This document shows positions 9,967 to 22,010 of a DNA stretch of 64,000 nucleotides, one piece after another; the first letter of the stretch is position 1; the number at the start of each line of letters is the position of its first letter. Source of the stretch: Voacanga thouarsii (Eukaryota; Streptophyta; Magnoliopsida; Gentianales; Apocynaceae); NCBI GenBank assembly GCA_026120185.1, contig JANUWF010001659.1, positions 5,952,001-6,016,000 of the forward strand, given 5' to 3'. The notes beneath the pieces were generated by a model, which was not told where the DNA came from, made no database searches, and saw nothing but the letters and a program-made list of their open reading frames with translations. A program made the translations under genes and the position numbers.

Positions 9967-11811
9967 TGTTGGTTTTACAGCAACTGTAGGAAGAATGCTT
10001 AGGCTAAATAAAATTAGCAAGTTTTCTATTCATTTTTTGTTTAAGATCCTTTGTATTTACTGGTATGGATAGATCGACTGTAAGTCTCACGGTTGAGAGA
10101 TAAGCTTCTATAATGACAATAGTTGATGGAACAGTGTAAACCCGATGATTAAAGGGCAGATGCGCTTCTTGTGGTTTTGTTTTGGTTAATTTCTATTTTG
10201 AATTTGTAAGAAAAATCACGTGTAAAGCCACTGGAAACAAAAAAATTATAGAAGGTGAAAAGAGAGAAATAGAAAAGAACTGAAGAAGATGATGTTCCTC
10301 AAAGGGAGCCGGGCTGCGATTTGCACAGAATTAGCCTCTGCTAGCAATTAGCTAGCCACGACAAGGTGCAAACCGGCTGTGGCTCAAGGCACAAAATTGT
10401 GTCGAGCAGCAGCTGGCTAGAGGTAGAAGAGGAGTACCTAGTGGCGACTGGCTGAGCACCAGCCACACGTAGCTCCAGGCATAAAATGCCTGGGACAGCC
10501 ATAGCTTCTAGGTAGTATTGATGACTGTGTCACGACTTTTGGTTCACGGGCTATAGGTCGGTTCAAGTAGAGGTCCACAGGTCTATATTTCATGGGCATT
10601 GATCTGGTATGGAGGGCGCATGAAGACTATGGGAAAATTTTGTAATTTTTCTTGTAATTTTGTTGCATTTTTTTTCTTTTCTGTTTTGGGGTCCCATACC
10701 AAGCAAAGTTATTATTTTTTCCACAGTTAATATTCTTGGAATATTTTTCCTAAAAAATAATAGTAAGGGATTTAGGATTAAACAAGACCATTAATTAATT
10801 AATATGTTTAATATTATGTTATGGAAATTTAGGTTAATAAATAGAAAAGCATGAAATTAGTTTTCAAGCATGCTGGATTCTATTATATATACCTCTATGT
10901 AGATGTTCTTAAGACTAATGTTTTGGGAATTTTTGGCAATGAAAAATATTTTCTTTAATTAAATGGTTAATTTTAGCTCAAAATAAAAATTAATCCTTGG
11001 TTATTCTCTTAAAGAATTTTATTCTTGACATAGAAAAGATTTTGCATTTGGATATTTTTGTAAAGCTAAAATGATAAACCATTTTAATTTATTTTATAAG
11101 AAAATTACTTTTGTCAAATAAAACTTGAGACCAAAGTCTCTAAGAAGTTTTAAAAGAAATTTTTTTAAATCATTAAGTTCTTAAGAAGGTAAATTAATCC
11201 ACAGAAAATCTCTAAAAGGATTTTACCTTGATATAGAGATTTATGAATTTAGATATTTTACAATAGTTAAGGGATACTTAATGGGTTATTTTCAAAAGCA
11301 CATTTTCTTGAAAACCCGTGTTTTAAAAGACTATGTAGGAAAGGGGTTCAAACTGCCCCACGGCTTCCATCAAGTCCTTATTAGAGATTATGGATCTCTT
11401 CGCATTAGCTTGGGAGCGAAGCCGTATAAGATAAGGATTCGACAAGGATCTCGACCAAATGGATGGATATAATTAATTCCCAGGACACATACTGTGACTG
11501 GTTAGCCCATGTTGGAGGTCATAGTTCGAGGATTGTTCGTAGGAAATAAGAAGAAACGGTTATCCCCTTGATGGAGTTATCTTCAGGACCATTACCTAGA
11601 AGGGTAGTCGATTTGTGGTAGTCAACACACTTAGCATAAGAAACTGTTAATCTTTCCAAGAAGCTTTGTCAGTTTTCGTCATAGTCAAATTGATCATATC
11701 AAAGATAATAGTAATAGGGTTAAGTATTATCAATTTTAATATGAGGAAAAAGTGCACAAATTGTTTATTTTTCACAAACTAAGAATTTTATTTTATTTTT
11801 AATTTTTAGAA
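9967..11811 (+). other. C1 long untranslated leader
   Basis: About 1.85 kb without coding sequence lies between primer site and gag. It contains a GC-rich block (10305-10510) with repeated GGCTNG/AGCTGGC words. A stretch near 11490-11700 (GGTTAGCCCATG, GGAGTTATCTTC, GTTAATCTTTCCAAGAAG) is also found, inverted, in the D1 leader (25180-25375) and D2 leader (52200-52395). Such conservation in a non-coding leader fits packaging or translation signals. A 63-codon frame at 11281-11472 is not coding by any sign I can see. Confidence 0.65.
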
Positions 11812-12620
11812 ATGGTTGGTAGAGGTTCTTTCAATCATTTAGTCGTTATTCTCCGGGAAAATAATCTAACAGGTCCAAACTTCATAGACCGGAAGAGGAA
11901 CCTTGACATAGTACTCCTTGTTAAGGAATATAAGTATATCATTTATGAAACTTGCTCTATTATCGGGGAGGGTTCCACTATAGTGGAGTGTGAGGCTGAG
12001 AAAACATTGAAGAATACTAATAGGATGGCTCATTGGAACATGTTGGCATCCATGTCTAATGTGCTCCTATCAAAATACGAGCACATAGCCATTGCTTATG
12101 AAATTAGCATGTCGTTGGCTAAAATATTCACTGATAAGAGTCAGCATGCAAGGTCGGAGGCTCTTAGAATGATTATTAACACCAAGATAGCTGAGAGAGA
12201 ATTAGTCAGGGAGCATATGCTCAGGATAATTGCTGCTTTTAAGAAAGAGAAAGTTTTTGGGGTTGTGATTGACCATGGGAGCCAAGTGGATATAGTTCTC
12301 GAATCTATACTAAGCTCTTTTACTCGGTTCAAGTTCAAATACAATATGAACAAATTAACCATGAGTTTAACAAAGTTAATGAAAGAACTCTAGGTAGTAG
12401 AAAATGTCATAAAGCCAGAGTCCAAGGTTATAATTGCTATGGCTTTTTCATCAAGAACTAGTCGCAAGCCTAGAAAGTTCACAAAAAAAAAGAAAAAGAA
12501 AAAAAGGGAAACGCAGTAGCCTAGCCTAAGTCCTAGCCTAACAAGTACTTCAAATGTGATGAGGGACACTGGAAAAAGTATTGTCCAGATCTTCAGACCA
12601 AGAAAAACCCCATAGGTATT
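11812..12620 (+). pseudogene. C1 copia gag remnant
   Basis: An ATG at 11812 starts a 193-codon open frame (VVILRENNLTGPNFIDRKRN) with the copia gag pattern of a short N-terminus and a K/R-N-L-D-I-V-L motif. D1 and D2 start with the same MxGxxSF and NKLxGxNYVD. After a stop at 12393 the frame resumes and reaches a partly decayed zinc knuckle near 12535-12592 (YFKCDEGHWKKYCPD, first Cys replaced by Tyr). Gag would bind and package element RNA. Confidence 0.85.
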
Positions 12621-12639
12621 GTTTACTCTCTAGAGTCTA

Positions 12640-13020
12640 TATCAATAGTTAGATTAACTTCCACTTACATTATTTATTCTAGAGCCACTAATCATATCTA
12701 TAACTCCTTTCAAGGGTTTAGAAAGATAAAAAGACTTTAGAAGGGTAAACATAGACTACGCAGGAGAAATGGAGCATTAATATGGGCCCAAGCAATAGGA
12801 GAGCTGGAACTTCATTTTGATTGTAATATACTAGTTATTTTGAAGGATATTTTATATATACCAGGTTTTAGATAGAATTTGATTTTAGTTGTAAAACTAA
12901 TATATAATGGTTATTCTGTTTCTTTCCATTCTGGCATTACTATCAATAGAAATATAGAATTTTTATACACTAGCCACATGTATGGAAATTTATTCTTCAT
13001 AAGTCCTATTAACAATTAAT
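12640..13020 (+). pseudogene. C1 protease remnant
   Basis: The copia protease active site, usually DSGATNH, reads YSRATNHIYNSFQGF near 12670-12720, so the catalytic Asp is gone. It continues with GELELHFDCN and VILKDILYIPGFR, as in D2 (50882-51244). Confidence 0.8.
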
Positions 13021-13059
13021 TAAACAACGTTCAAAGTGAACCTTTCAATTGAAAAGAAA

Positions 13060-13840
13060 GACCAATATCAATGACTCTTATCTATGGCATCTATAGTTAG
13101 GTTACATTAACTCAGCTAGGTTTCAAAGGCTAATCTATGATGGGTCTTTGGGCTCATTGAAATTGGAAAGTTAGTCTCAGTATGAATCTTGCCTTATAAG
13201 AAAGATGATCAAAAGGTTTTTTTACCCAAAAGGCAAATATCGCCAAGAAGATATTGAGTCGTGTTCACACTAATGTATGTGGTCTATTGTCTAAACAAGC
13301 GAGAAGGGGGTTTGAATACTTCATCACTTTCATAGATAATTATACAAGGTACGGTTATGTTTATCTGATGAGGTGCAAGTCTAACTTATTTAGCAAGTTC
13401 AAAGAGTTTAAGGCTGAAGTGGAGCATCAAACAGGTTAACTGACCAAGAATATACGATCAAGTCATGGTGGAGAGTACCTTATTGGTGAGTTCAAGAATT
13501 ACATGGTACATATGGGATAGTATCCCAACTCTCTATACTGAGGACAGACATCCTAGAGAAATGGTCCAGAGCATGATGTCTTATTTAACTATTCCTATTT
13601 TCTTTTGGGGATATGCATTAGAAACAATAGTAGGCATTCTAAACTTGATGCCTTCCAATTCAATACCTAAAATGCCCTATGATATGTGGACTATGCATAA
13701 GCCAAGTCTTAACCTTCTCAAGATATGGGGCTATCCAACTTATGTATTGATCAAGGAAGATAAGTTAAAACTAAGGTCAGAATTATGCTATTTTGTTGGG
13801 TTTCTAGAAGGAACAAAGAGTGGTTAGTTTTATCATCCCA
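13060..13840 (+). pseudogene. C1 GAG-pre-integrase and integrase remnant
   Basis: Integrase inserts the DNA copy into the genome. The core reads HTNVCGLLSKQARRGFEYF near 13260-13325, where copia has TDVCG, so the first catalytic Asp is Asn. The second site reads RSSHGGEYL instead of RSDxGGEYL. The block holding the third catalytic residue (NGVAERRNRT in relatives) is missing around 13520-13550. Downstream YALETIVGILNLMPSN and YDMWTMHKPSLNLLKIWGYP are the usual copia integrase C-terminus. Confidence 0.85.
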
Positions 13841-14219
13841 AGGAGTAGAAGTACTGGTAAGTACTAATGCTCGATACTTGGAAGATGATAAAAGTACATC
13901 CACGAAATGTTCAACTAGGTTGGAAGTAGAGGAAAAGTATTCTTCTGACTTGATGATGGAATAAGAAGAGGCACAACCTCAGAAACCTATAAAATGTGAG
14001 CCTCGTTGTAGTAAAAGGATATCTAGGATAAAAGTACATCTATGAAAGGTTCAATTATGTTGGAACTTGAAGAGAAGCTATCATTTGAATCAACTTCTTC
14101 TGACCTGATGATGGAATAAGAAGAGGCACAACTTCAGCAGCCTATAAAATGGGAGACTCGTCGTAGTGGATGGATATCTATGGTTCTAAAATGATAAACT
14201 TAAAAGGTTTTTTAACTAG

Positions 14220-15360
14220 TCACCGACTCTCAGGAATAGGATCCCACTAGATTCAAGGAGGCTAACCGATGCAGACCTACATCATGATGCAATAAAAGTC
14301 GAGATTGAGTTTATGTACTTCAATGAGGTCTCAAATAGGTTTGGGATCTTATAGCTTCACTTGAAGGGATAAAACCCATTGGGTGTAAGTGGGTATACAG
14401 GAGGAAAAGAGGTGTAGATAGGAAGGTAGAAACCTTTAATAATAGGCTTGTGGCGAATGGGTATACTCAGTATGAGGGAATCAACTATGAGTAAAACCTT
14501 TTCCCTAGTGGCCATGCTTACATTTATTTGTATTCTTCTTACCATCTATGTCATTATAACTATGCAATATGACAAATAGATGTTAAGATGGCCTTTCTGA
14601 ATGGCAATCTTACCAAAAATATCTATATATCCCAACTAGGGGACTTTATTGCTAAAAGCCAGGAACATAGGGTTTGTAAGCTTATGGAGTCCAATTATGG
14701 ATTTAAGCAGACATCGAGAACATGGAAAATTCATCTTGATGAGACTGTAAAGTCGTATAGTTTCACTCAAAACAAGGATAAACCATGTGTATACAGGAAA
14801 TTGGAAGGCATTAATGTAGCTTTTCTTGTGTTGTACGTGGATGACATTCTACTGGTTGGGAATGATGTAGAGATATTGTTATCTAATAAGGTTTGGTTGT
14901 CCAGTTAATTTAGTATAAAAGACTTGGGAGAAGTCAGTTGCATTCTAGGGATTAAACTTCTTAGAAATAGGAAGCGGAGAATGTTAGGTTTATCCCTAGC
15001 GACATACATTGAGAAGACGTTAAAATTCAACATGGACTCACACAAGGGAGTAATAATCCCTTGCAGACATGGGTAGTCTTTTTCTTCAAATGACCATCCT
15101 AAGTCTCAAGAAGAAAATGAGAGGATGAGTAGAATTCCATATACTTCTATTATGAGAAGTCTCATGTACGTCATATTGTGTACTAGGCTAAATATCTGTT
15201 TTATTGTAGGCCTAGACAACAGATATTAGTCAAACTCCAGGGAGATCTATTGGCAAGCTATAAAGCATATTCTCAAGTACCAAAGGGAGCGAGAGATTAT
15301 ATACTGGTTTACACGGCTGATGACTTAGTTCCTACAACATACACAGACTCAGACTTCTAA
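14220..15360 (+). pseudogene. C1 reverse transcriptase remnant
   Basis: Reverse transcriptase copies element RNA into DNA. Visible blocks are a broken PxGCKWV-type start (14360-14400), DVKMAFLNGNL (near 14580-14612), a YGFKQTSRTW block and the intact catalytic LYVDDILLVGND (near 14830-14870). LGEVSCILGIKL and later MRSLMYVILCTRL-like segments follow. Several stops and frameshifts break it. Confidence 0.88.
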
Positions 15361-15790
15361 GATGATAAGGTTGAGAGAAAATCCACTGGTGAATATGTCT
15401 TCACCTTGTTTGGAGGAGCTATTTCATAGAAAAGTACTAAGTAATCTTGTATTGTTGACTCAACTATGGAAGATGAGTATGTGACAGCTTCTGATGCATC
15501 TAACGAAGTAATCTACCACTGGAAGTTCCTCACAGAACTTGGAATCGGGCTACAGATAGACAAGCCAATTGCATTGTATTGCGACAACACAGGTACAGTC
15601 TCGCAATCTAATAAACTGAGGAACCACAAGAAAGGAAAGCATATCGAGAGGAAGAACTAACTGATCCAAAAATTTATTCAGATAGCCTCGAACAATAATC
15701 TAGCTGAACTATTCACTAAGCCTTTAGCTGAGAAAGTCTTCAAAAGACACTTAGATGCCATAAGGGTGGGCACCTATTAACTTACATAGT
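15361..15790 (+). pseudogene. C1 RNase H remnant
   Basis: RNase H removes RNA from the RNA/DNA hybrid. The frame 15466-15660 gives MEDEYVTASDASNEVIYHWK, LYCDNTGTVSQSN and KGKHIERKN, the standard copia RNase H C-terminal half, then ASNNNLAELFTKPL at about 15685-15730. Copia pol normally ends in NxADxxTKPL. Confidence 0.88.
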
Positions 15791-15811
15791 GTTAGAGTAC
15801 AAATAGGAGAT

Positions 15812-16531
15812 TGTTGGAGTGTATTCCATTAAGACTGTATTTTTTATGTAATTTCGTTTAAATTAATAAAATATTTATTATTATAAATTATTTATATTTT
15901 CACAATTTAATTTATGCACAATTTTATTAGAAAAAAACCCATTGTGTTTAAATAAGTGATCTATGTGAATAGAGGTCTTTTACCGTAGGGTATGAATCGC
16001 GAGTTATATAACACATAAACTGTTGTTCTTAACTGAATGATGAGAATGAGAATCTCATCATGAAAATGTAATTATGTTCTAAATTCTAGGTTGGGTATAG
16101 CTTATCCTTTGCCAGTGAGTAGTCATCTCACTTGGTAACATAAGCGTAGTTTGAATACGTAGTACTAGACCAATAGTAGAAGTTTCTAAAAGTACTATAT
16201 GATAAAAACCCAAACTACTACTACTATAGCATGGACTTATAACCTATGGCTTCTGTATGAGTTAGTGGTCTGGCGAAGTTGGAAATGTATACTTTGATAT
16301 ACTATAGTTGAAGTTCCATCGTAGGACTAATATACTTGTATGTTAAGTGTAAATGACTAGTTAGTCAAGACAGATTTGTACAAAATGGTTTCTATACTAT
16401 CTTACCCCTTATGACTATTCGAATGATCTAATAATCCAGAGTCCTGGGGAACCTGATTTAGATGTTTGCTTTAGGATAGCTCTCTTGGAAAGCAAAAACA
16501 TTCTAGAAAGTCGTGGATCATTGGACTAGAG
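15812..16531 (+). repeat. C1 3' LTR, left piece
   Basis: It starts TGTTGGAGTGTATTCC just after the purine-rich AAATAGGAGAT tract. It stops inside the LTR at TAGAG (16527-16531), the target duplicated when D1 inserted. The LTR resumes at 42809. Confidence 0.92.
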
Positions 16532-19500
16532 TGAAGCTATAAAAACATAACAAAAGCCAAGCAAACGCCAAACACTGGCAGAAAACAAAACACAAAAAGC
16601 AACAGAAGAAAGGAAAAACAATACCTAAGTGCTTTGTTATTCTCTTTGGCTGTGAAGAAGGTGATTAGTCCACAGGAATAGCCTCTCCTCGCGATGATGT
16701 TTTTGGGATTGTTGATGCTTTTGATTGAAATCCCACTATTCGCCTACTCCTCCAGGCCATGAACGCAGAAGCTTTTGCTTTTCAAAATATTCCACTGCCC
16801 AATATATATTGGTGACATAAATCAGGCGAAGAAGGTCAAGCCTTTTTGATCCATTGCTATTAAATAGAAAAATCAAAAAGACAAAAGGAAAAGGAAACGA
16901 ACAAGAGAGAGAAAAAAGCAAGAACAAGACTTCTAGGAGTTTTTTTTCTTTTTTTTACTTCATAGACGTAAATTTCTTTGCTGATAGAAAACTACACAGT
17001 CTCTTATCCTGATAACATACCATCGGAGTTATGATATTTCAAAACACCCGAAAGTTATAAACATAAGACATTTTGTAATTTTTTTTAATATACTTTTCTA
17101 TTTTGTTAATTTTTTTTATAAAAAAAATCCCTTTTAGTCCAAGCTATTGGGCCATTAATATTATTTATTATTTTCCTTGAACCTAATGAATCCAAAATAA
17201 TAAACATTAATTGTTTATTTTCTGGACCTATAAAAATAACCTAATAAATAATTAATGAGCCTAAATAAACTAAAATAATTATTCAAGAATTTCTTTCTAG
17301 TTTAGGCCCATGTTAATTTTCTAATCATTCAATCTGGTTTTTGGCACTGAATAATTAATTAACCAATTAAATTAGATAATAAATTTAATTTAATTTCTTG
17401 CGTTCTTTTTTTATTCTAATCCAATAATAAATTAGACTTTCTGAATAAAATAAAATCTTTTTAACCAAGACCATTTTCTCGACCCAAAATTAATTAGGAC
17501 TTACGGGCTATTCCGAGGACCAAAAAGACACATCGTCTTGGCTGCTAAAATGACCAAAATACCCCTACTATATAAATAGTTGTATTTTGCATTTTAAATA
17601 TTTTCTAATATCACCGTAAGAAAATACTGATCCCGAAGACAATGTTGCGTTAGCTATGTCATCGACCTACCGGTAAAATGATTAAAATACCCCTCCGCAC
17701 ATCGTTGTGCATTTAGAGAGGAAAATAGTGTAGTAACACCTCTCTAAAAGATATCTACCATCCTTAGGCTTCTAGACCTATGATCCATGACTTCTGGGAA
17801 AATTTTTGCTTTCCAAGAGAGCTACCCTAAACCAAATATCCAAATTATGTTCCCTAGGGTCCTGGATAATTAGATCATTTAGACAACCAAAAGGGGCGAT
17901 GTGTTGGGTATCTCTTATTGTATATGACACATTTTATTTTAATAAACGACATTATTTATCTTACAATTTTTTTTTGTTTACTTTAAGTAATATAATTATT
18001 CAATAAAGTTCATAGTACAACACTGTGTTATAGAAATCGTGATAGAGATCATGATATGAGATTCCTACTGCACTAGATGGTGTTAGTACTTAAATAGTCT
18101 CTAGTCATAGTATTAATGAGACAAGACATCATTAATGCGTTAAGACTAGCATGTGTTAGACTTCCTGAATTCATCAGGCAGTGGTTCTCATAACCGTGAG
18201 TATTGAGATACTCAAAGATATCACATGGATGCTTGTTAATGGAATAAGTTCATTGGATGACCTACCTTTGAGTTAATCACATGGATAACTCTTTAGTGCC
18301 AGTGATATAATCTCAATATAGCAAACATGCAAAATATCCTTAGACTTGAGATCTCCAAGGTACTTTGTTTGTTGAGCTTGTACTTTGATTCCAATCTCCG
18401 GAGCTCAATCAAGGGCTGCCTATGGGATGGATATTGGGTACATTATGAGGTAAACGAAAGTAGTTGAGAGAGTCAATAAAAGATTCACCACTCGTAATAG
18501 TATGGGTGAATATCTCACGGTCACTTGTAGGAATTACTACTCAAAAAGTCCTTGACCAAAGCAATTGTATATTGGAAATAGTTCCAATTGATACACATCT
18601 AGAGTAGTCGGTTTCTGGCACAGGTACTATTGTATTCAGGCCAAAATTAATTCTGGAGTGAGTTGGCACTAATTCCATACTTCAAACTGAATGAGATATT
18701 TTATGGTGAAATGTGTTAATTGCACTATAGTTTGTTATTAAAGGGTTCATGTCAAGCCACTTGACTTCCTGGACTCTTCGGCGGTCATGATGTGTTGCTA
18801 GATACCACTCAGGATCTGGGAATATGGGTTTATTAATTGATGAATTAATAAACCAAACCTGATTAGAATTAATTGGATTAATTCTAATTAATTATAGATT
18901 ATTAATCTCAAAGATGTTTGGATTAATTCATGTTCGCTAACAATTGACTGGGAAACCTAATATGTCACACACAATAGAGGATTATATACTCAAGATGTTA
19001 TTTGATAACATAGAGGGGTTAATTGCGAGAAAGAGAAGCTGTTGTGGACAAATTATAATTAGTTATAATTTGTGGACCAAGTTGTAATTGTGGGAACTTA
19101 ATGTTTCTAATTACAATTAGGAAATTCTAATTGTTTTAGAATTTCAGATTTTCAGTGGATTTTGGAACATATATTAGATATGCTCGAAACCCTAATCTAA
19201 GGGTGATTCATACGAAAATAGGTGCCGCAAAAAACACGGTCTTCTTCTCTCTCTCTCTCTCTCTCTCTCTCGTTTTGTTGAAAATGAAAACAGCCCTAGC
19301 CGCCATCTTTTTTTGCTAGCACAGGAAATTTTGGTGCTTGAGTATTCCTCTGTGTGGATTACTGTTAGAGATAATCACACACTGTGATTATAGTGGTTAG
19401 ACGTTCAACTCTCATGGAGTTTGATCAAAAGGATTGCTGGATCGCACTTCGACTTGAAGAAGAAATTTTGTTCTTCGGACGATCAAACATAGGTAAAAAG

Positions 19501-20207
19501 CTGCTACCTTTATTATCTTTATGTCTGGTTTTCCATACATAGGCGGGTCCTAGGATGGTATCTCGTTTTATTTTCCGCTGCGCCGCATATGATATGAGCC
19601 TGAGATACCCAACACGATATAGTGTGAAAATAATGTTGTACATATCTGTCCTAATTAACTAGTTACATATACCCAACACACAAGTATATTGGACCTACTA
19701 AAGAACCTCAACTATAGTATATCAAACCATACGTTTCCAGCTTCACTAACCATCAACTCATACTAAGCTGTAGAGTACAAGTCCGCACTGTAGCAGTAGT
19801 AGTTTAGGTTTTTACCACATAGTACTTTTAGAAACCACTACTACAGATCCATTTTTACATATTCTAAATAAGTTTGTGTTATGAAATGAGAAGATTACTT
19901 ATTGGTTAAAGTTAAGCCATTCCATAAGTAAAATTTATAACACAATGACCTTGCTAGGATGAGGTTTCCATTCTCATTATTTGGTTAGGAACAATAATTT
20001 TTGTTTTATATAACCTATGTGCCATACCTTACTGTGAAAAATTTTCATTCACATGAACCATTTACTTAAACATAATGGATCTTTTAAAATGAAAATTGTG
20101 CACAAAAATAATTAAGCTTTAACAAATAAATTTTTAGAATAAAACTTTTACTAATACAAGTTAAAATTACATCAGAAACCTATTCTAAGAGGGTGTACAT
20201 CTCAACA
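16532..20207 (-). repeat. D1 3' LTR (interrupted)
   Basis: On the minus strand it starts TGTTGAGATGTACACC at 20207 and ends TATAGCTTCA at 16532. Subtracting the solo B LTR and one target copy leaves about 1.96 kb. It matches the D1 5' LTR (26860-28420), for example in the block with NNAAATAGTTGTATTTTGC and the polypyrimidine run near 16930-16950. Confidence 0.9.
17902..19614 (+). mobile_element. Solo LTR of copia family B (copy B2) inside D1 LTR
   Basis: A 1713-bp family B LTR, TGTTGGGTATCTC...GAGATACCCAACA, with target duplication CGATG (17897-17901) / CGATA (19615-19619). The host D1 LTR is continuous across it when compared with 28195-28260. The first ~25 bases differ from other B LTRs: they are the exact inverse of its own last 13 bases. 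It contains a (CT)n run near 19247-19271. Confidence 0.92.
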
Positions 20208-20221
20208 ATCTATCACATGCA

Positions 20222-20650
20222 CTCTAAGACTATATAAGTCCATAAGTGTCCACCTCTATAATGTTTTAGTGTCTTCTAAAGAATCTCTCAGCCAAAGGCT
20301 TAGGGAATCAATCTGTTAAATTTTTCTTTGAGGCAACCTGTTTTATCACGACTTCTCATCTCTGCATAAAATCTCAGATCAGGTAGTACTTCCTCTCAAT
20401 GTCCTTCCCCTTGTCGTGTTTCCTGGGTTCTTTAGATTGTGAGATTGCACCAGTGTTGTTGGAATACATCACAACCGGCATGTCTATAAGTGTCATGACT
20501 CCAAGGTCTAAAAGGAACGTTTGGAACCAAACTGCTTCTTTAGATGCCTCTAAAGCTGCAACATACCCAACTTCCACAATTGAGTTAATAATGTAAGATT
20601 GCTTCATACTTCTCTATGAAATAGCTCATCTAGATAAGGTGAAGATATAT
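20222..20650 (-). pseudogene. D1 RNase H remnant
   Basis: The minus-strand frame 20607-20374 reads MKQSYIINSIVEVGYVAALEASKE, MPVVMYSNNTGAISQSKEP and KGKDIERKYYLI, a copia RNase H C-terminal half. C1 (15466) and D2 (48329) have the same segments. Normally CDNTGA, here SNNTGA, so an acidic residue of the active-site segment is lost. The pol end (NLADxFPKPL-like) follows toward 20280. Confidence 0.85.
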
Positions 20651-21780
20651 CCACTAATGGATTTTTTCTCATCCTTATACGCCTAGAAGTTTGAGTCTGT
20701 CTATCGTGTAAAAACCAATTCATCAGCCCTGTAAACTAACATATAATCTCTCGTACCCTTATGATATTTGAGAATATGCTTTACAGCTTGCTAATGAATC
20801 ACCCCTGGGTGTGACTGATATCTGCTAATTAAGCCTACGGGAAAGCAGATATTAGGCCTAGTACATAGAATGCCGTACATGAGACTTTCCACAGCTAAGC
20901 ATAGGGAATCCTATTCATTCTATCTTTTTCTTCTTAAGACTTTTGGTAGTCCTTTGAGGGAAAAGACAACACATGCCTACAAGGGATTAATGTTCCCTTG
21001 CATAAGTCTATGCTGAACTTGGCCAACAGCTTGCCATTGTATGTAGCTTGGGATAATCCTAACATTCTCTGCTTCCTATTTCTAAGAAGCTTAATCTCGA
21101 GAATATAATTCGCTTCTCCTAAGTCCTTCATACTAAATTGACTAGATAGTCAAACCTTAGTAGACAATAGTATCCTTATATCACTCCCAATGAGTAGAAT
21201 GCCATCCACATATAGTACAAGAAAAATTACATCTTAGACACACATGGTTCATCCTCATTTTGAATGAAACCGTAAGATTTTATAGTCTCGTCTAAACGAA
21301 ATTTCCATACTCTAGATGTCTGCTTAAGTCTACAAGTAGATTTCTTAAGTTTACAAACCATAAACTTTTAGTCTTCAGCAATAAAACCTTCCGATTGGGA
21401 TATATAGATGACTTCATTAAGATACCCATTTAAAAATACTGTCTTAACATCCATTTGTCATATATTGTTGTCATAATGACATACGATGGCAAGAAGGATA
21501 TGGATGGACTAAAGCATGGCTATCGGAAAAAATGTTTCCTCATAATCGATACATTCTTTCTGAGTAAACCTTTTGCCACAAGCCTAGCTTTGAAGGTTTC
21601 CACCTTTCCATCCGCTCCTCTCTTCCTCTTGTACACCCACTTACACCCAATGGGATTTATCCCTCCAGGTGAAGCAACAAGATCCCAAACTTGAATGAAT
21701 TACATAAACTTAATCTCGGCTTTCATTGCTTCATGACATAGGTTTACGTCGGCATCAGCAATAGCCCCATCGTATCTAGT
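20651..21780 (-). pseudogene. D1 reverse transcriptase remnant, active site YVDG
   Basis: Read leftward from 21780: KWVYKRKRGADGKVETFKA-like start (near 21645-21585), a frameshifted middle, the catalytic box at about 21217-21182 reading LVLYVDGILLIG, then MKDLGEANYILEIKLLRNRK (21131-21072). The normal box is YVDD; the second Asp is Gly. With the other stops this copy cannot copy RNA. Confidence 0.87.
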
Positions 21781-22010
21781 GGGATCTTGTTCCTAATGGT
21801 TCGAGACTAGGTCAAAAGCCTCTCCAGGCCATCTTTCTACAACCCTAGATAACCTCATGCTACGACGAAGCTTCATTTATACAGGTTCCTAAGGTTGTGC
21901 CTCTTCTTGTTCTATAATCGGGTTTGAAGAAGTCATTTTAGAAGATAACTTTAACTAAAGTTCTAACCTTGTTAAACCTTTAGTGGATGGATTTTGATCA
22001 TCCTCCACGT

